Positions 45,388 through 56,610 of a stretch of 64,000 bases of DNA are shown piece by piece. Below the pieces are notes generated by a model, which was given only the letters and a program-made list of their open reading frames with translations, had not been told where the DNA came from and did not search any database. The position numbers and the translations under genes were made by a program. The DNA is taken from contig JASAND010000491.1 of assembly GCA_030248195.1 (NCBI GenBank), forward strand, positions 1 through 64,000, given 5' to 3'. Each line of letters opens with the position of its first letter. Within the stretch, counting starts at the first letter, position 1. The DNA is from Trissonchulus latispiculum. Taxonomy: Eukaryota > Nematoda > Enoplea > Enoplida > Ironidae.

Positions 45388-45572
45388 CAATTTTCGCGAA
45401 TATGGGTTGTTCAGCGAAGCTGGTCCATATTAGTGCGCTTTTAACCTAGTCCTCCTGGCATTTACAACCTGCCCCTCCCATATTAACGTTTTAAAACCTA
45501 GTCCTCTGTCCATTTACAACCTAATGTCACCCATATTGCATTTTTCATGCTCCACCGGAGCATTTTTATTCT
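45388..45572 (-). repeat. Family A arm, right side
   Basis: Reverse complement of 37316-37497: CGCGAATATGGGTTG, CTAGTCCTCCTGGCA, ATGCTCC-ACC-GGAGCAT, TTTTTATTCTTGT. It ends at a TA-dinucleotide run. Confidence 0.72.
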
Positions 45573-45593
45573 TGTATATATATATATATATAT

Positions 45594-45948
45594 TAGGGAT
45601 GCACCGGGGCCTGGCCCCGGCCCCGGCCCCGGTTCCGGCCCCGGTGGTCAGGCCCCGGCCCCGGCCCCGGTGGTCAGGCCCCGGTCCTGACCGGGGCCAA
45701 CAATTAGCAAAATTTTGAAAATTTTTGACATTTTTTGACAAAAAATTTGAAATTTCTAAGGCCAAGAAGTGTTGCAAATCGTTTATTTTCCCACCGATTT
45801 GAATGAAAACAACGATAGTAACGTTTGTATATCAGAAAGTATTGCAAAATTTGAATTTTCAAGAAAATTTTTGAAAATTTTCTATTTGGACCTTCAATTT
45901 CCAGGCCCCGGCCCCGGCCCCGGTAGTGGCAGCCCCGGTGCATCTCTA
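45594..45948. mobile_element. hAT-like MITE, TAGGGATGCACCGG ends, GGCCCC-rich
   Basis: The left end TAGGGATGCACCGGGGCC and right end CCCCGGTGCATCTCTA are inverted; both continue into (GGCCCC)n repeats. The flanks are TA repeats, so the expected 8-bp duplication cannot be distinguished. TAGGGATGCACCG is a widespread hAT terminus. Confidence 0.7.
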
Positions 45949-45979
<31 letters not shown>

Positions 45980-46084
45980 TATACATATATATGTATGCAA
46001 ACCAACGCACAACTTCACCGACAAAATCACATACGACAGGTAGCCCACTACATAATCACAATATTATCTGCAATAGATAACATT

Positions 46085-47466
46085 ACAAGTAACAAAAAAT
46101 GCTCCGCACTAAAGAGAATAATACGTATGCGTGTTGGCCGTGTCTATATATTCGTTAAATTCCGGTTAAAAACGTAAGAACAAAAGTATCATACGCCACA
46201 GCAAGTTTGGGTTGGTGGCTCTATGACAAAAGTTGTTCAGTTCGCTTAGTACTTTCACTTGACACAAATTTGACCCCTTTTGAAAAAGTTCACTTTGACC
46301 CAGAATCGCCAAGTCCCGCCATCCCATCCCACCACAGCCACGTTGGGTAATGGGTACGCAGTTCTATGACAAAAGTTGCTCAGTTCCCTTAGGACTTCCA
46401 TTTGACCACTTTTAAAAAAGCTCAATTTTGACCCAAAAGCAGCGTTTCGGATTTCGCCGAAATTTCGTCATTCTTATTTTCTGAACGTAATTTTTATTTG
46501 TCCAATGTCAAAAATTATTTTATTCAGAAAAATATATAGTTTTATTTTGATTTTAGGCTGTATTCGTATTTTGGTTGAATTTTTACTCTGTTGGCATGTG
46601 TTACTGAATATTTCCCATTGGAATCGACCCGCGTCTATCCTAACTTACTTGTACATATCAGATGTCCATGCGTCATGACTTGGAGCCCCAATACAATCCG
46701 GGGGTCTGGGGGATTGTATGCATGTGTAGGGCCAACGTCGCACCCAGGGTGGGGAGGGGGGTTCAAGGGGTCTAGACCCCCCTTTTGGGATGACAAAATG
46801 GAAAATTTTTGCTATTTTATGGCAAAAACAGGAATATATATATTTTTCAAATATTTTCGCGGCGCGACAATTTACCTTTTGCAAGAAATTAACGTCCAAT
46901 GTACTGTTTTTGGGCAAAAATGCAAAAAATTTTCAACTTCTGGGGGCACCGCCCCCAAGACCCCCGTTTCATTTTATCTTGGACCCCCCTTTTCAAAATC
47001 CTGGGTGCGGGCCTGTGTAGGGCATCTGTTGCGCTTCATGATGCCACACTGATCTTACCCCTCCGGTGCGAATTGGGGGTGACCTGGAGTTGGCGGGAAA
47101 AACCCACATGCGGGAAAAAAACCCACTTTTCAAAATTGAATATTTTTCTAAGCATTGGCCGGAAAGGTCAAACTAATACATACATTTGTTTAATAGGCTA
47201 TGTGTAGATTAAACTGGTATAGGTTTTACCAGGGTTCGTTCTCTTGTGGGTGCTCCAGGGGGGTCAAAATCGGACATGGTGCCATTTCAAGCCTTAAGGT
47301 TTTTAACGGCAAGTGAACTTTACACATACACTAAACTCGATCATGTGCTCTACAATTTGCGCATGAAATCTGCGCAGCTTCTGCGCAGCTTATTTCACAC
47401 TGTCCCCAGTCACTTTTCACACATATATATGTTTTATAGGGGTCGCTGCCTCGACCCCTATGATAA
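46085..47466 (+). mobile_element. Family B hairpin-ended element, degenerate copy
   Basis: Starts AAGTAACAAAAAATGCTCCG and shows AAATTCCGGTTAAAAACG, CACAGCAAGTTTGGG and partial 147-bp units to 46440. It ends with TTGCGCATGAAATCTGCGCAG and the hairpin ATAGGGGTCG (47436-47445) / CGACCCCTAT (47452-47461). A 283-bp MITE is nested at 46732-47014. It is the clearest full-length comparator for 38030-45137. Confidence 0.65.
46732..47014. mobile_element. hAT-like MITE, TSD GTGTAGGG
   Basis: Flanked by perfect GTGTAGGG at 46724-46731 and 47015-47022. The ends CGTCGCACCCAGG and CCTGGGTGCGGGC are imperfect inverted repeats. It contains TTTTCAACTTCTGGGGGC near its right end, a module shared with other hAT elements here. 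Confidence 0.72.
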
Positions 47467-47472
47467 TGTTAT

Positions 47473-49121
47473 TAGTGATGTGCACCGGCTCCGACGGAGC
47501 TCCGGAGCGGAGCCCGATTTTCGGTGTTCCGGATCGGCCTTCTGCTCCGGACCTCCGGGTACTCGGAGAGGCTTTTGCAAGCTTTGAAGGTGTTAAGAAA
47601 AAATCGAAGTATGATTTTTCTGTTAACTCCACGATTTCTCCTTACAACACGCAAAACTGTAATGAATTTTGTTATCGAACTCCTGTTTTTAAAAATGTTT
47701 CCATTTTCTCAAGTCTGCGTTCTGATACTTCTCAAGACGGATATTTTCTGGAGACAAGTTAAACTTGCCCATTTGCCAAATCTATAAAAAATTAAATAAA
47801 ATTCTAATAAATTTAAGAATTGATTCCTTAAAAGCCTTACTTAAATTTCGTACTTGTTATTACTTATTCAATTAAATATTACATTTCCGTAAAACTTTCA
47901 ACATCTGCAGCTGTTTTCTTTGCTTTCATCAAACCTGTCAAACCCAAAAATGTTGTTAAATATTTCAGATCAAAAATACAGCTGACCAATCAGGGGCGCA
48001 CCCAAGGGGGGGGCGGACGCCCCACTGTCAGGTTTCGGTGGTCAGAAAAATTAAGAAACAGAAAGGAGAAAAAGAAGAAAAACAAAAATATTCGCGCCTT
48101 CGGCGCAAATTAACCATTCTTTTTATGTATTGAGGGTAGCATACTGGGGCGAGGTGGGGAGGCTGGCTTTCAGTTATGTGGACGTTTCTTTCTGCGTTCG
48201 CATGACATAATAAATAAACATTAGGCGCCAATGTTTTCAAATCACGGTTTTTCTGCATTTTATTGTGCATTAGGGATGGGCACACTGGATATCCGGATGA
48301 AAAATATCCGGTCCATCACTAGTGCATATGCACACTTTCTTTACAAAATGCACACACAAATGCTCAATCAAATTTTGCTTCCACGACAAAACCACAAAAT
48401 GGCTCTAAAAATTTCCAAACTGATTACTTTTTAAAAAGAGCTCTAGCTTTTAGCTGGGGGCTGCCGCCCCAGACCCCCGATTTATCAGAGTTATATTGCG
48501 TTGCTTTGTTTTAATTTTATCCGTTTGAGTTATATAGGCAAGCTGAAGGTAATATATCTGGTGAACCCAGGGCGCCAGCCAGAAGAACCAGCAAGCCGTG
48601 GTCACAAAAAATTGCTTTCATGTCTAGAATGCAAAAACTTTTCAACTTCTGGGGGGCTGCGCCCCCCAGACCCCCTGCTTTCTTATTTATAAAATCCCTC
48701 AATCAATGAAACCAACTACATACTACAGACTTGTTCCCGAAGCGTGTAAAACATGTGTGTGTAGAAATAAATAAATTTTAAAAGAAAAATTTCAACTTTG
48801 GTTCCGCCCCTCCCCCCGTCAGAAAGCTCTGGGTGCGCCACTGAGACCAATGTATATTCGTATGTACGTAGCAAAGAAATCAAAATCAAAAATAAACAGT
48901 TAAGCGATAAGCGAGTAGGCAAGCTTTTTATTGAAAAACAACTATATAGTTTTTAGCTTAAAACGAAATTTTTACAATTTTGCCTCCACTAATAGTCGGA
49001 GCTCCGCGGAGCTCCGGAGCTCCGGTGCTCCGACAGCCCGCTCCGGCCGGAGCTCCGGTGCTCCGACAGCCCGCTCCGGCCGGAGCTCCGGAGCGGGCAA
49101 ATTTCTCAGCGCACATCACTA
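47473..49121. mobile_element. hAT element, TSD AATGTTAT, next to MYPT exon 2
   Basis: The ends TAGTGATGTGCACCGG and GCGCACATCACTA are flanked by perfect 8-bp AATGTTAT at 47465-47472 and 49122-49129. Subterminal arrays of GGAGCTCCGG lie at both ends. 1649 bp including a nested element at 47991-48843; no transposase. Its right end is 28 bp from the 5' splice site of the exon at 49157. Confidence 0.9.
47991..48843. mobile_element. Nested hAT-like element (CAGGGGCGCACCC ends)
   Basis: The ends CAGGGGCGCACCCAAGG and CTGGGTGCGCCACTG are flanked by TGACCAAT and AGACCAAT, an 8-bp duplication with one mismatch. It carries two copies of the CTTCTGGGGGGCTGCG-type module. Inserted inside 47473-49121, so it is younger. 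Confidence 0.72.
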
Positions 49122-49156
49122 AATGTTATGCAGGCAATAGGTATATATATATATAC

Positions 49157-49292
49157 CTGATGCAGAGCAGTTAGTCCGTCAACATTTGCAGTATTAATGT
49201 CAGCTCCATCAGATAGCAGCTGATCAACTTCGTCAACATCTCCGCTTGCACAAGCAGCCAGAAATACGCAGCCATCAGGGAATCTCACACGG
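49157..49292 (-). CDS. MYPT-like gene exon 2: RVRF motif and first ankyrin repeat
   Basis: One base completes Ser, then RVRFPDGCVFLAACASGDVD, EVDQLLSDGADINTANVDGL, TALHQ. RVRF fits the R/KVxF PP1-docking motif and is directly followed by the first ankyrin repeat, as in MYPT1 (KVKFDDGAVFLAACSSGD). The acceptor is TTTATTTCAG and the donor CAG|GTATAT. The splice junction falls immediately before the docking motif. Confidence 0.96.
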
Positions 49293-50930
49293 CTGAAATA
49301 AAACGAACTTTTTATTGTCAACTGTTCATACTTACATGATATTATGGGAAAGAATCTAAAAAGGATAAAATTGCAGATCAAAAGTGTACACTCAGGCCCG
49401 GTAAGCAGTTCTTTATGTCACTAGTAGTCGACCTGTTTGTATGAACCGAACCAAGCCGCAAAATCTATTAAAACACTGTTTCAGATTATATGACCAGCAG
49501 GGGCGCACTTAGGTGGGCCGCCGCCTCCCGAAACCAAATGTAACATATACGTGTGCAAGGGGTGTACTGAGGGTGTACCAGGTATATATGCCCTGATTTC
49601 CAGGGGGACCGCGCAGTGCCCAAGCAAAATCAGGGGGGCCGCGCAGTGCCCAAGCAAAATCAGGGGGGCCGCGCAGCGCTAGCGAAGATAGCGGTAATCA
49701 GATTGTCAAAGTTGAGCAATTCCGCAGGAATTATTCAACGAAACTGGATATACGTAACTAAGGAAAATTGAGTCCTATTTCATTTCTACAACAGTGTGTT
49801 AGTAGTAAAGGGCTTCAGAAGCACATTCCGAAGTGGGGGGGGGGACGATTGAGAAATTATTCAAGAAGGGCTGCATATTTGTTAATACGTGGAAGATGTC
49901 GCGATCGCTGCCATTCTACAACCCTTAGTTTCCTCTCCACGTCACCCCCCCCCCTCTGTACGAGGGGGGACCACACAAAATAATGTCTGGTATATATATA
50001 TATATATACTCCCTGTGGAGAGATACCTTGCCCATGTATGAAACGTAAATAAACTTCTTACTGGGGGGTCTGGGGGGGGGGCTCGGATTTATGGGGGAGG
50101 GGGGAGAAAAATTTCCCGAAAAATGTCAAAAATAGCTGTTTTTTGCTGCTGAGCAAAAAATTGACTATTTTTAACTCAAATTAAGCTTAAAATAGCCTAA
50201 AAATGCATAAAAATGGGTAAAAATCCGGCAAAGCCGGAAAAAATTTTCAACATTTACCCTCAAACTCTATTTTGGGGGAAGGCCCGAATCCTAGGGGGGG
50301 GGGGGCGATCCAAGTCGAGGGGGGGGGGGGAATTTCTGGGCGGCCTCCTTAGAATCCCCTCTCGGGGGATTCTAAAAATATATATATACAGTCAATGCAG
50401 TCAGTGTATATATAGTCAATCGGGAAAAAAGATACGTCAAAATTTAGGGAAAAAAGCCACGACCGCCGTGGCCTAACGGGTGAAGCTATGCAGGAATATT
50501 TGGCTTGTAGAATGACGACCTCAATATAAGCCCACAAGCCGATTATTAGCTTTCTGGCTCTCCTCTATAGTCAACAGCAGGATCGACATTTTTTGGAAAA
50601 CTTTGTTCCTAAAATGGCGGGAAACCCGTAATTTTTGAAAAATTCATAACTTTAGTGTCAAAAGAGCTATCTGAATAATTTCTACTGCAACCAAGTGGGA
50701 ACATGTCTGTTTTTGTTCTCACACAAATGTCAACAATTCAGGAAGTCACGTGGTCTCTGCGCAGGTGTGGCTTTTTATTCCCGATGATTTTGACACATCG
50801 GGAAAAAAGCCAGTCACTTTCTAGAATTATAGTGAGCAGTTTTCTTGGATTTTTGGATGAATTATTACTTTATTCAAAATAATCCGCAATTCAAGTTTTA
50901 CAAAGCAATACCGTTTGAAGGTGGGTAGTC
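49293..50930. other. Intron 1 part: small repeats, no gene
   Basis: Contains three tandem ~33-bp units (AATCAGGGGGGCCGCGCAG, 49600-49680), a lone hAT-type terminus AGGGGCGCACTTAGG near 49499, a TA run, and a partial poly-G MITE at 50060-50350 with the AAATAGCTGTTTTTTGCTGC core. A segment at 50465-50490 (CCGTGGCCTAACGGGTGAAG) resembles a tRNA-like A box but no B box follows. Confidence 0.6.
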
Positions 50931-51320
50931 CTGGCTTATCCCTAGTGGGGGGGTGGGGGGGGGGCCCGCCCCCCATTCGGCGACCTCCCCCCCCCATTCG
51001 AGGAGCCCCCCCATGAAAAGCCCCCCCCATAAATCCCGACCTCCCCCCCCATAACCCCAAAAATTCCCAAATTTTACCATTTTTACCTTAAATTTTCAAA
51101 AAATTTTCCGGCTTCGCCGGATTTTTGACTAAATTTTCGCTATTTTAGCGTAAAAAACACATAGAATAAGTCATTTTTAGCGATTTTTAGCAGTTTGTAC
51201 ACAAAAAACCCACAAAAATTCGAAAAAATTTTCTAAAAATATGCCCCCCCCCCCATTGATGGGGGGGGGCCCCCCATGAAGCCCCCCCCCCCCATAAAAA
51301 ATTGCCAAGGGATAAGCCAG
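50931..51320. mobile_element. Poly-G MITE, CTGGCTTATCC ends, TSD GTAGTC
   Basis: The ends CTGGCTTATCCCTAGTGGGG and AAGGGATAAGCCAG are inverted, flanked by perfect 6-bp GTAGTC (50925-50930, 51321-51326). Same design as 37537-37973 and 21178-21577 with different core sequence. 390 bp. Confidence 0.87.
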
Positions 51321-51326
51321 GTAGTC

Positions 51327-52924
51327 CCTGAAAATTGAAATGACTAATATGTCACGCCAGTCGTTCTGACCGCTACACGCCGAATTTCATCCTTAAACTG
51401 GCACATTTGGCCAAAAAGAGCATTACGAATTCATTGGAAAACACTGTTTTGTAGCTAGCCATCGTTTTAGCAAGTTTTTAAGAAATTTGTATGTTTACGT
51501 TATATTTTATGAAACCCAGCCAGTTTATGCTGCAAACTAAAGTTGTTTTTACTGCTTTACGAAGGCAATTTGCGTCGGTAAACAACAAACCTAGGGTAAA
51601 TAAGCCACGCTGAACATGATGGAACACTCAGAATTGGTCTACGTCTTCAGGATATGCTTCGACCAAAGTGTCTTTTTCCGATTTTGGCATTTTTTTCCCA
51701 GGAAATTAATCACAAAGTACTCTCTATTGCTACAATCCAAAGAAGTCACTAATACAGGAAAATAATCCGTAGGGGTTGCCATTCTTCAAACTACAAGAAT
51801 TTTCCCCTAATTCCAAAAAACGAGTTCTAGATGTCCAAAAGTCTGAAAAAATCCCGATTGACTATACATACATTGTTGGGGTTTACGCCAAAGGTTAGCC
51901 TGCTATAAACGGCCAAAGTTTGTACACACATTTTTTGGTCGTATATACCATAGTATATAAGTTGGCATAATCTTAGAAATTTTGAAAAATAATTAGGTTT
52001 TTGGGAGTCAACTTCGGACCCATGCCACACGAAGGCTCAATCGACAGAAAAGGTTATTTGTATTACATATAGGTATGATATTAAAGTACAAGACTCGAAC
52101 TTTAACTAGATTTTGTATCTCTATCGTGTGCCAGTCGAGCAGGGTGAGCGATTGTTTCCCCACTTTGTCGGTGATGTTTCTTTTCCCCCCTGGCATTTCT
52201 TTAGTGGGGGGAAGCCCAAAAGTGGCAAAAAATTAAGCTTTTGAGGTCAAATTTTCAAAAGTTTTTTAGTTAATTTATGAACTTATAAGGTCATTTTAAG
52301 CTTAAAAATAGCTATTTTTTTGCGTGTTTACCTTGGGCATATCTATACCTTGGGCTCGCCCCCCAGTTTTCGGAAGCCCTCTTCCATCTTCCTGGGGGGG
52401 GCGAAGGCCCCACTTTCAAAACCCTAAAAAATGCCAGCCCCCTGACTATATATATTGCAGCTTTTAAACCTTACAATAGAGCAACATTTTCAAAATTTTC
52501 AAAAATCTTAGTTTGCTCAATTTTGCTCAATTATTTATTTTTGCTTTTCAAAGCATTTTAAAAAAATTTTCTAGTTCTGTGGGGCTTAGCCCACAGACCC
52601 CCCCCCAAATTTTCTGAGATTAGCCCCCCTGCGAAAAAATGTCCCATGTGCGCCACTGATGACCAGTGTGGACGGGCAGTCAGCATGGCCCCAATCGTCC
52701 GCTGTAATCGTTGGTTACTTGAGCGTGTTCTGAATTGAAAATGTACGAAACAAAAGCATTTTTCCAAACTCTGCAAGCTCTACTCTGCTAGTATATATAA
52801 GTATATACGTAGCATTTTTCAAACTCGCTCTCTGCAAGTACGTATATATATATAAAAGTAATCTTCCAAAACCATATGGCTCTCGCTCTCCGAACTCGAG
52901 ATCTCTCACCACACTAGCACTGAC
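51327..52924. other. Intron 1 part, with one small MITE
   Basis: A further poly-G MITE lies at about 52190-52437 (CTGGCATTTCTTTAG and AAAAATGCCAG, C-rich flanks). A lone TTTTCGCAGGGGG/GTGCGCCACTG terminus occurs near 52650. No exon or RNA gene recognised. Confidence 0.5.
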
Positions 52925-53080
52925 CTCTGTACAACCGGGTCGCAGTCTTCTACAAAAGTGTCTGAATTCACCCAACGAGCTAACTGTTCCGCCCGTTTCT
53001 GGGCGGCATTTCCTGCTCGATCTGGTGTCTCACTGAGAACATGAAGAACAAAAGGTTCTCCCATGTTCAGTGCATACAAC
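52925..53080 (-). CDS. MYPT-like gene exon 1 or most 5' exon found (KRAEQLARW)
   Basis: Encodes AAQKRAEQLARWVNSDTF followed by VEDCDPVVQ and two bases of Ser. KRAEQL.RW..SDT is the conserved N-terminal segment of MYPT/MBS. The donor is AGAG|GTCAGT. The start is unresolved: an ATG at 53064-53062 gives MGEPFVLHVLSETPDRAG before it. The upstream bases TATGTTTCAG|GTTG look like an acceptor, so the exon may be internal and extend to 53080 (LYALNMGEPF). Family members normally start close to the KR motif. Confidence 0.85.
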
Positions 53081-53114
53081 CTGAAACATATTATATATAG
53101 GTTTAGTATTATAT

Positions 53115-53340
53115 AAAAAGTAAAAAATGCTCCGCACAACAGAGGATAATGTGTGTGTCGGGCCAACGTACCTATGTCTATTCTTTAAATTCCGGTTGAG
53201 AACGTAATGATATAAATCCGACACAGCAAGTTTTGGAGGGTCGTTCTATGGCGAAAGTTGTTCAGTTCGCTTTGGGCTTTCATTTGACACCAAATATTTG
53301 ACCGCTTTTGAAAAAATTTATTTTTGACCAAAATAAGAAG
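53115..53340 (+). repeat. Family B 5' end plus one 147-bp unit
   Basis: AAAAAGTAAAAAATGCTCCG, AAATTCCGGTTGAGAACG and GACACAGCAAGTTTTGGAGG match the start of 38030 and 46085, followed by part of a 147-bp unit (CTATGGCGAAAGTTGTTCAG). The 3' part is missing. It lies just 35 bp upstream of the MYPT 5' exon. Confidence 0.7.
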
Positions 53341-53776
53341 GCTAAATACATTTTTGCATAAACATTTTGCATTTTTGACCATTTTTTGAAATTTATGAGG
53401 TCCAAATTCTTGGGGGGGTTGGTGGAGATCATATTTCTTTGGTCGACCACCAACCTTCCCAGATTTGATGAACCTCCCCCTCGCCCCAGATCCAAACTTC
53501 CAGGGAAACCATGGAGCAGAGTCCTCCAGAAGCTGTAAAAGTTTTGTAAATTGCAACAAAAGTCATAATGAAAACGTTTAAAAAGATTAATTACCAAACC
53601 GCATAAATAAGGATTGCGCTAAATTCGCTTACTGAAATTGTAAAATTTCAAATTTCTCCCAACAAGGCGAATTTTCCGAGGGGCAAATTGGTTTCGGAGA
53701 GGGGGGAATTCCTCCCTCCTCTGGCCTTCCCCTGCCTACGCCCCTGCACAAACCTCTCCCCAATTACGCCTATGAG

Positions 53777-54958
53777 CATAGGTGTGTTAGGGGGGGGGTG
53801 GGGGGCCCACCAAAATGGCAAATTCTGGCGACCCCCCCCCCCAGATTTTCAGATTTTTGCTACCCCCCACTGGCAGATCTAAGATGTCGTGACGAGGGGG
53901 GCCGGTAAAATTGTTCCAGCGGGGGGGCCTGGGGGGCGGAGCCCCCCAGAAGTTGAAGAAATTTTTTGTTTTTACCATAAAATCGGTCTTCGGATATTTA
54001 AAATTCTTTTTATACTGAAGAACTGAACAAATTTTTTAAAATTCTTGATATTTTCAGGCAAAAATGGTAATTTTAATTAATTTTGTATAGCATTTATTAG
54101 ATATCGTTCCAATTTTTCCAATTCCAATTATATTATTGATTATCATAGTATCATAGTAAATATATATAGTAACATGCTTTAGAACAATGCATAAACTATA
54201 CAAAATAAAGTAACGAACAATACTGAAGCTAAACAACAGATATACACACAAATATTCTGCACTATTAGTTCTTAGTTTAAAAATTTACGCATCTGTCCAA
54301 CCTTGTTCTGGACACATAGATAATTTACTCATCTGTCCGGACAGAATGCGATAATTGTTAGAATTTATCTATCTGTCTGCGCACATGCATAATTTATCTA
54401 TCTGTCTGAACACTTTCAGAAGTGTCCAATTTATTCATCTGCCCGTAACATATATATATATATATCAAGAATATATATATTAGCCTAAGCTCAGCTTAAT
54501 TCATTAGCTAATTAGCAAAGTTCACATAGGTTTCTGCGTCCACAAAGGGTAAAATATGCTTGTAAAGTATATATATTGTATATATATATATATATACAAT
54601 GTATATATATGTATACAAGAATATATATATATATATATATATATATTTAATAAATTCTCAGAAAAATCGGATGCATTTCAAGCCTTTTCTTCACAAATGC
54701 AATAAATGTGCGGTTAAAAAGTAGAAAATTCGCGCCGAAGGCGCGAAATTTTTTGGTTTTTTGCCCTTTTTCCTCTTTCCCTCCTTAATTTTTCTACCTT
54801 CGAATCGCGACGGGGGGGCGGCCCCCCCTGGATCCGCCCCTGCTACCCCCCCCAGATTTTTGGCCAAAAAGTGGTCAAAAATGGCATAAAATCAAAAATT
54901 GAGGGGGGGGGTCCCCCCACCACCCCCCCCCCAGATTTTTTGCCCAGCCACACCTATG
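53777..54958. mobile_element. hAT-like element, TSD CCTATGAG
   Basis: The ends CATAGGTGTG and CACACCTATG are flanked by perfect 8-bp CCTATGAG at 53769-53776 and 54959-54966. Inner ends are G/C runs. The interior holds a TA-rich segment with palindromic TATATA blocks around 54560-54650. The CATAGGTGTA-type terminus recurs at 55480-55540, 61517 and 61691. Confidence 0.75.
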
Positions 54959-54966
54959 CCTATGAG

Positions 54967-56610
54967 GAAAAACCCAAGGTGTTAGGGGGGGGCTTTTTTC
55001 AACCCTCCCCAAAACTCTTTTGGGGGGGGACGTCCCCCCCAAAAAAGTCTGGGGGGGGGTAGTCGCGCCGAAGGCGCGAAAAATGGCCCAAAATTGGGTA
55101 TTTTTAGGGTAAATTTAGAAAAAATTTTCAAAAAGGTCCAAATTTTTGGCTTAAACTGTTTATTATTATGAGAAATACACGTTTTTAACTGTATTATGTA
55201 TTATGGATCTTATGACTCAATATTGCCTTTATTTTGGACTTGGAAACATGTTGGCAATCAAGTTTTTGAGTTTAAAACCACTGTCCAAAGTTAAAATTAC
55301 TTTATGGTTAGATGTTTTTATCATTAGAAACGGCTGAAAATGCAATTTTTGGCATAAAAAATGAAAATTTTTTTGGGGGGAGGGTTGGGGGGGTCCTGGG
55401 GAGGGGGTTGGGGGGTCTCCAGAGGAGGCCCCCCCAGAAAAGGTTGGGGAGGAGCCTCCCCCACCCCAAATCTCCGTTACACCTATGCTCCATCCCCGAC
55501 GCGGCGCGGCTCACACCACCCCATCCAAGGCATATAGGTGTAACGGGGATTTGGTTTGGGGGCCCCTCCCCCGGAATTTTTGGGGGGCCCCTTTTGGACC
55601 TCCCACAACCCCCCCCCCCAAAACCTCCCACGAAAATTTTTTTCTATTTTTATGCCAAAAATTGCAGTATCAGCCATTGCTAGCTAATGCCGGGAAACAA
55701 AACATGATCACATAAAGTAATTTTAAGTAACATTAGACAGTGTTTTTAAACTCGAAAACTTGATTGCCAACATGTTTCTGAGTCCAGAATAAGGTCAATA
55801 TTGAGTCTAGAAGACCATAATACAGGTAAAAACGTGTATTTCTCGCGATAATAAACACGATAAGCCAAAAATTTGGACTTTTTTGAAAAATTTTGCAAAG
55901 TTTGCCCTAAAAATGCTAATTTTTGGCCAATTTTCGCGCCGTCGGCGCGACCATAGTTTCCTTTGGGGGGTATCCCCCCAAAATTTTTGACCAATTTTAC
56001 CCCCCCCAGAATTTTTGACTTGCCCTCCCCCAACTTTCGGCTACCCCCCCCCCGAACTCCCCCCCAGCGATTTTCGGGCCCAAAGAGTTAGCTAAATTTG
56101 GCCGAAAATGGTCATTTTTTGAAAATTTTTTTTAAAATTTTGACTTAAAATCGCTTTAAAACGGTGCAAAAATGCCAAAAACAATAAAAACAAGCCTTGT
56201 TTTGACGAAAAAAGCGTTAAAATACAGAAAATTTTGCGTTTTTAGGCCATTTTTCGAAATTTCTCAGGTCCGAATTCTGGGGGGGGGGGGTTGGGGGGTA
56301 CCCCCATCACATTTCTTGGGTCGACCACCAACCACCCAAGACTTACCCCCCCCCAGACCCAAAGTTCCAGGGAAACTTATGGGCGCGACTACCCCAATTT
56401 CGAAAAATGACCAAAAAATGCAAAATTTTCTGTAATTTAGCCCTTTTTTCATCTAAATAAGGCTTGTTCTTAACGTTTTAGGCAGTTTTTGCACCGTTTT
56501 AAATCGATTTTAGGCCAAAATTTTAGAAAAATTTTTCAAAAATGACCATGTTTTGACCAAATTTAGCCAACTTTTTGGGTCCAAAAATCGTTTGTGGGGG
56601 GGGTTCGGGG
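54967..56610. repeat. Poly-G/poly-C rich nested MITE remnants
   Basis: Several CATAGGTGTAACGGGG / CCGTTACACCTATG ends face each other near 55480-55540. Two inverted segments (55130-55440 and 55640-55960) share CTTGATTGCCAACATGTTTC and its complement. A further copy is at 61090-61330. Individual borders were not resolved; no coding. Confidence 0.5.

Noticed and set aside
50465..50540. tRNA gene or tRNA-derived SINE
   Set aside because: CCGTGGCCTAACGGGTGAAG resembles an A box, but no B box or cloverleaf could be drawn.
55308..55683. Pro/Gly-rich frames on both strands
   Set aside because: Poly-G/poly-C repeat translation with no conserved motif.
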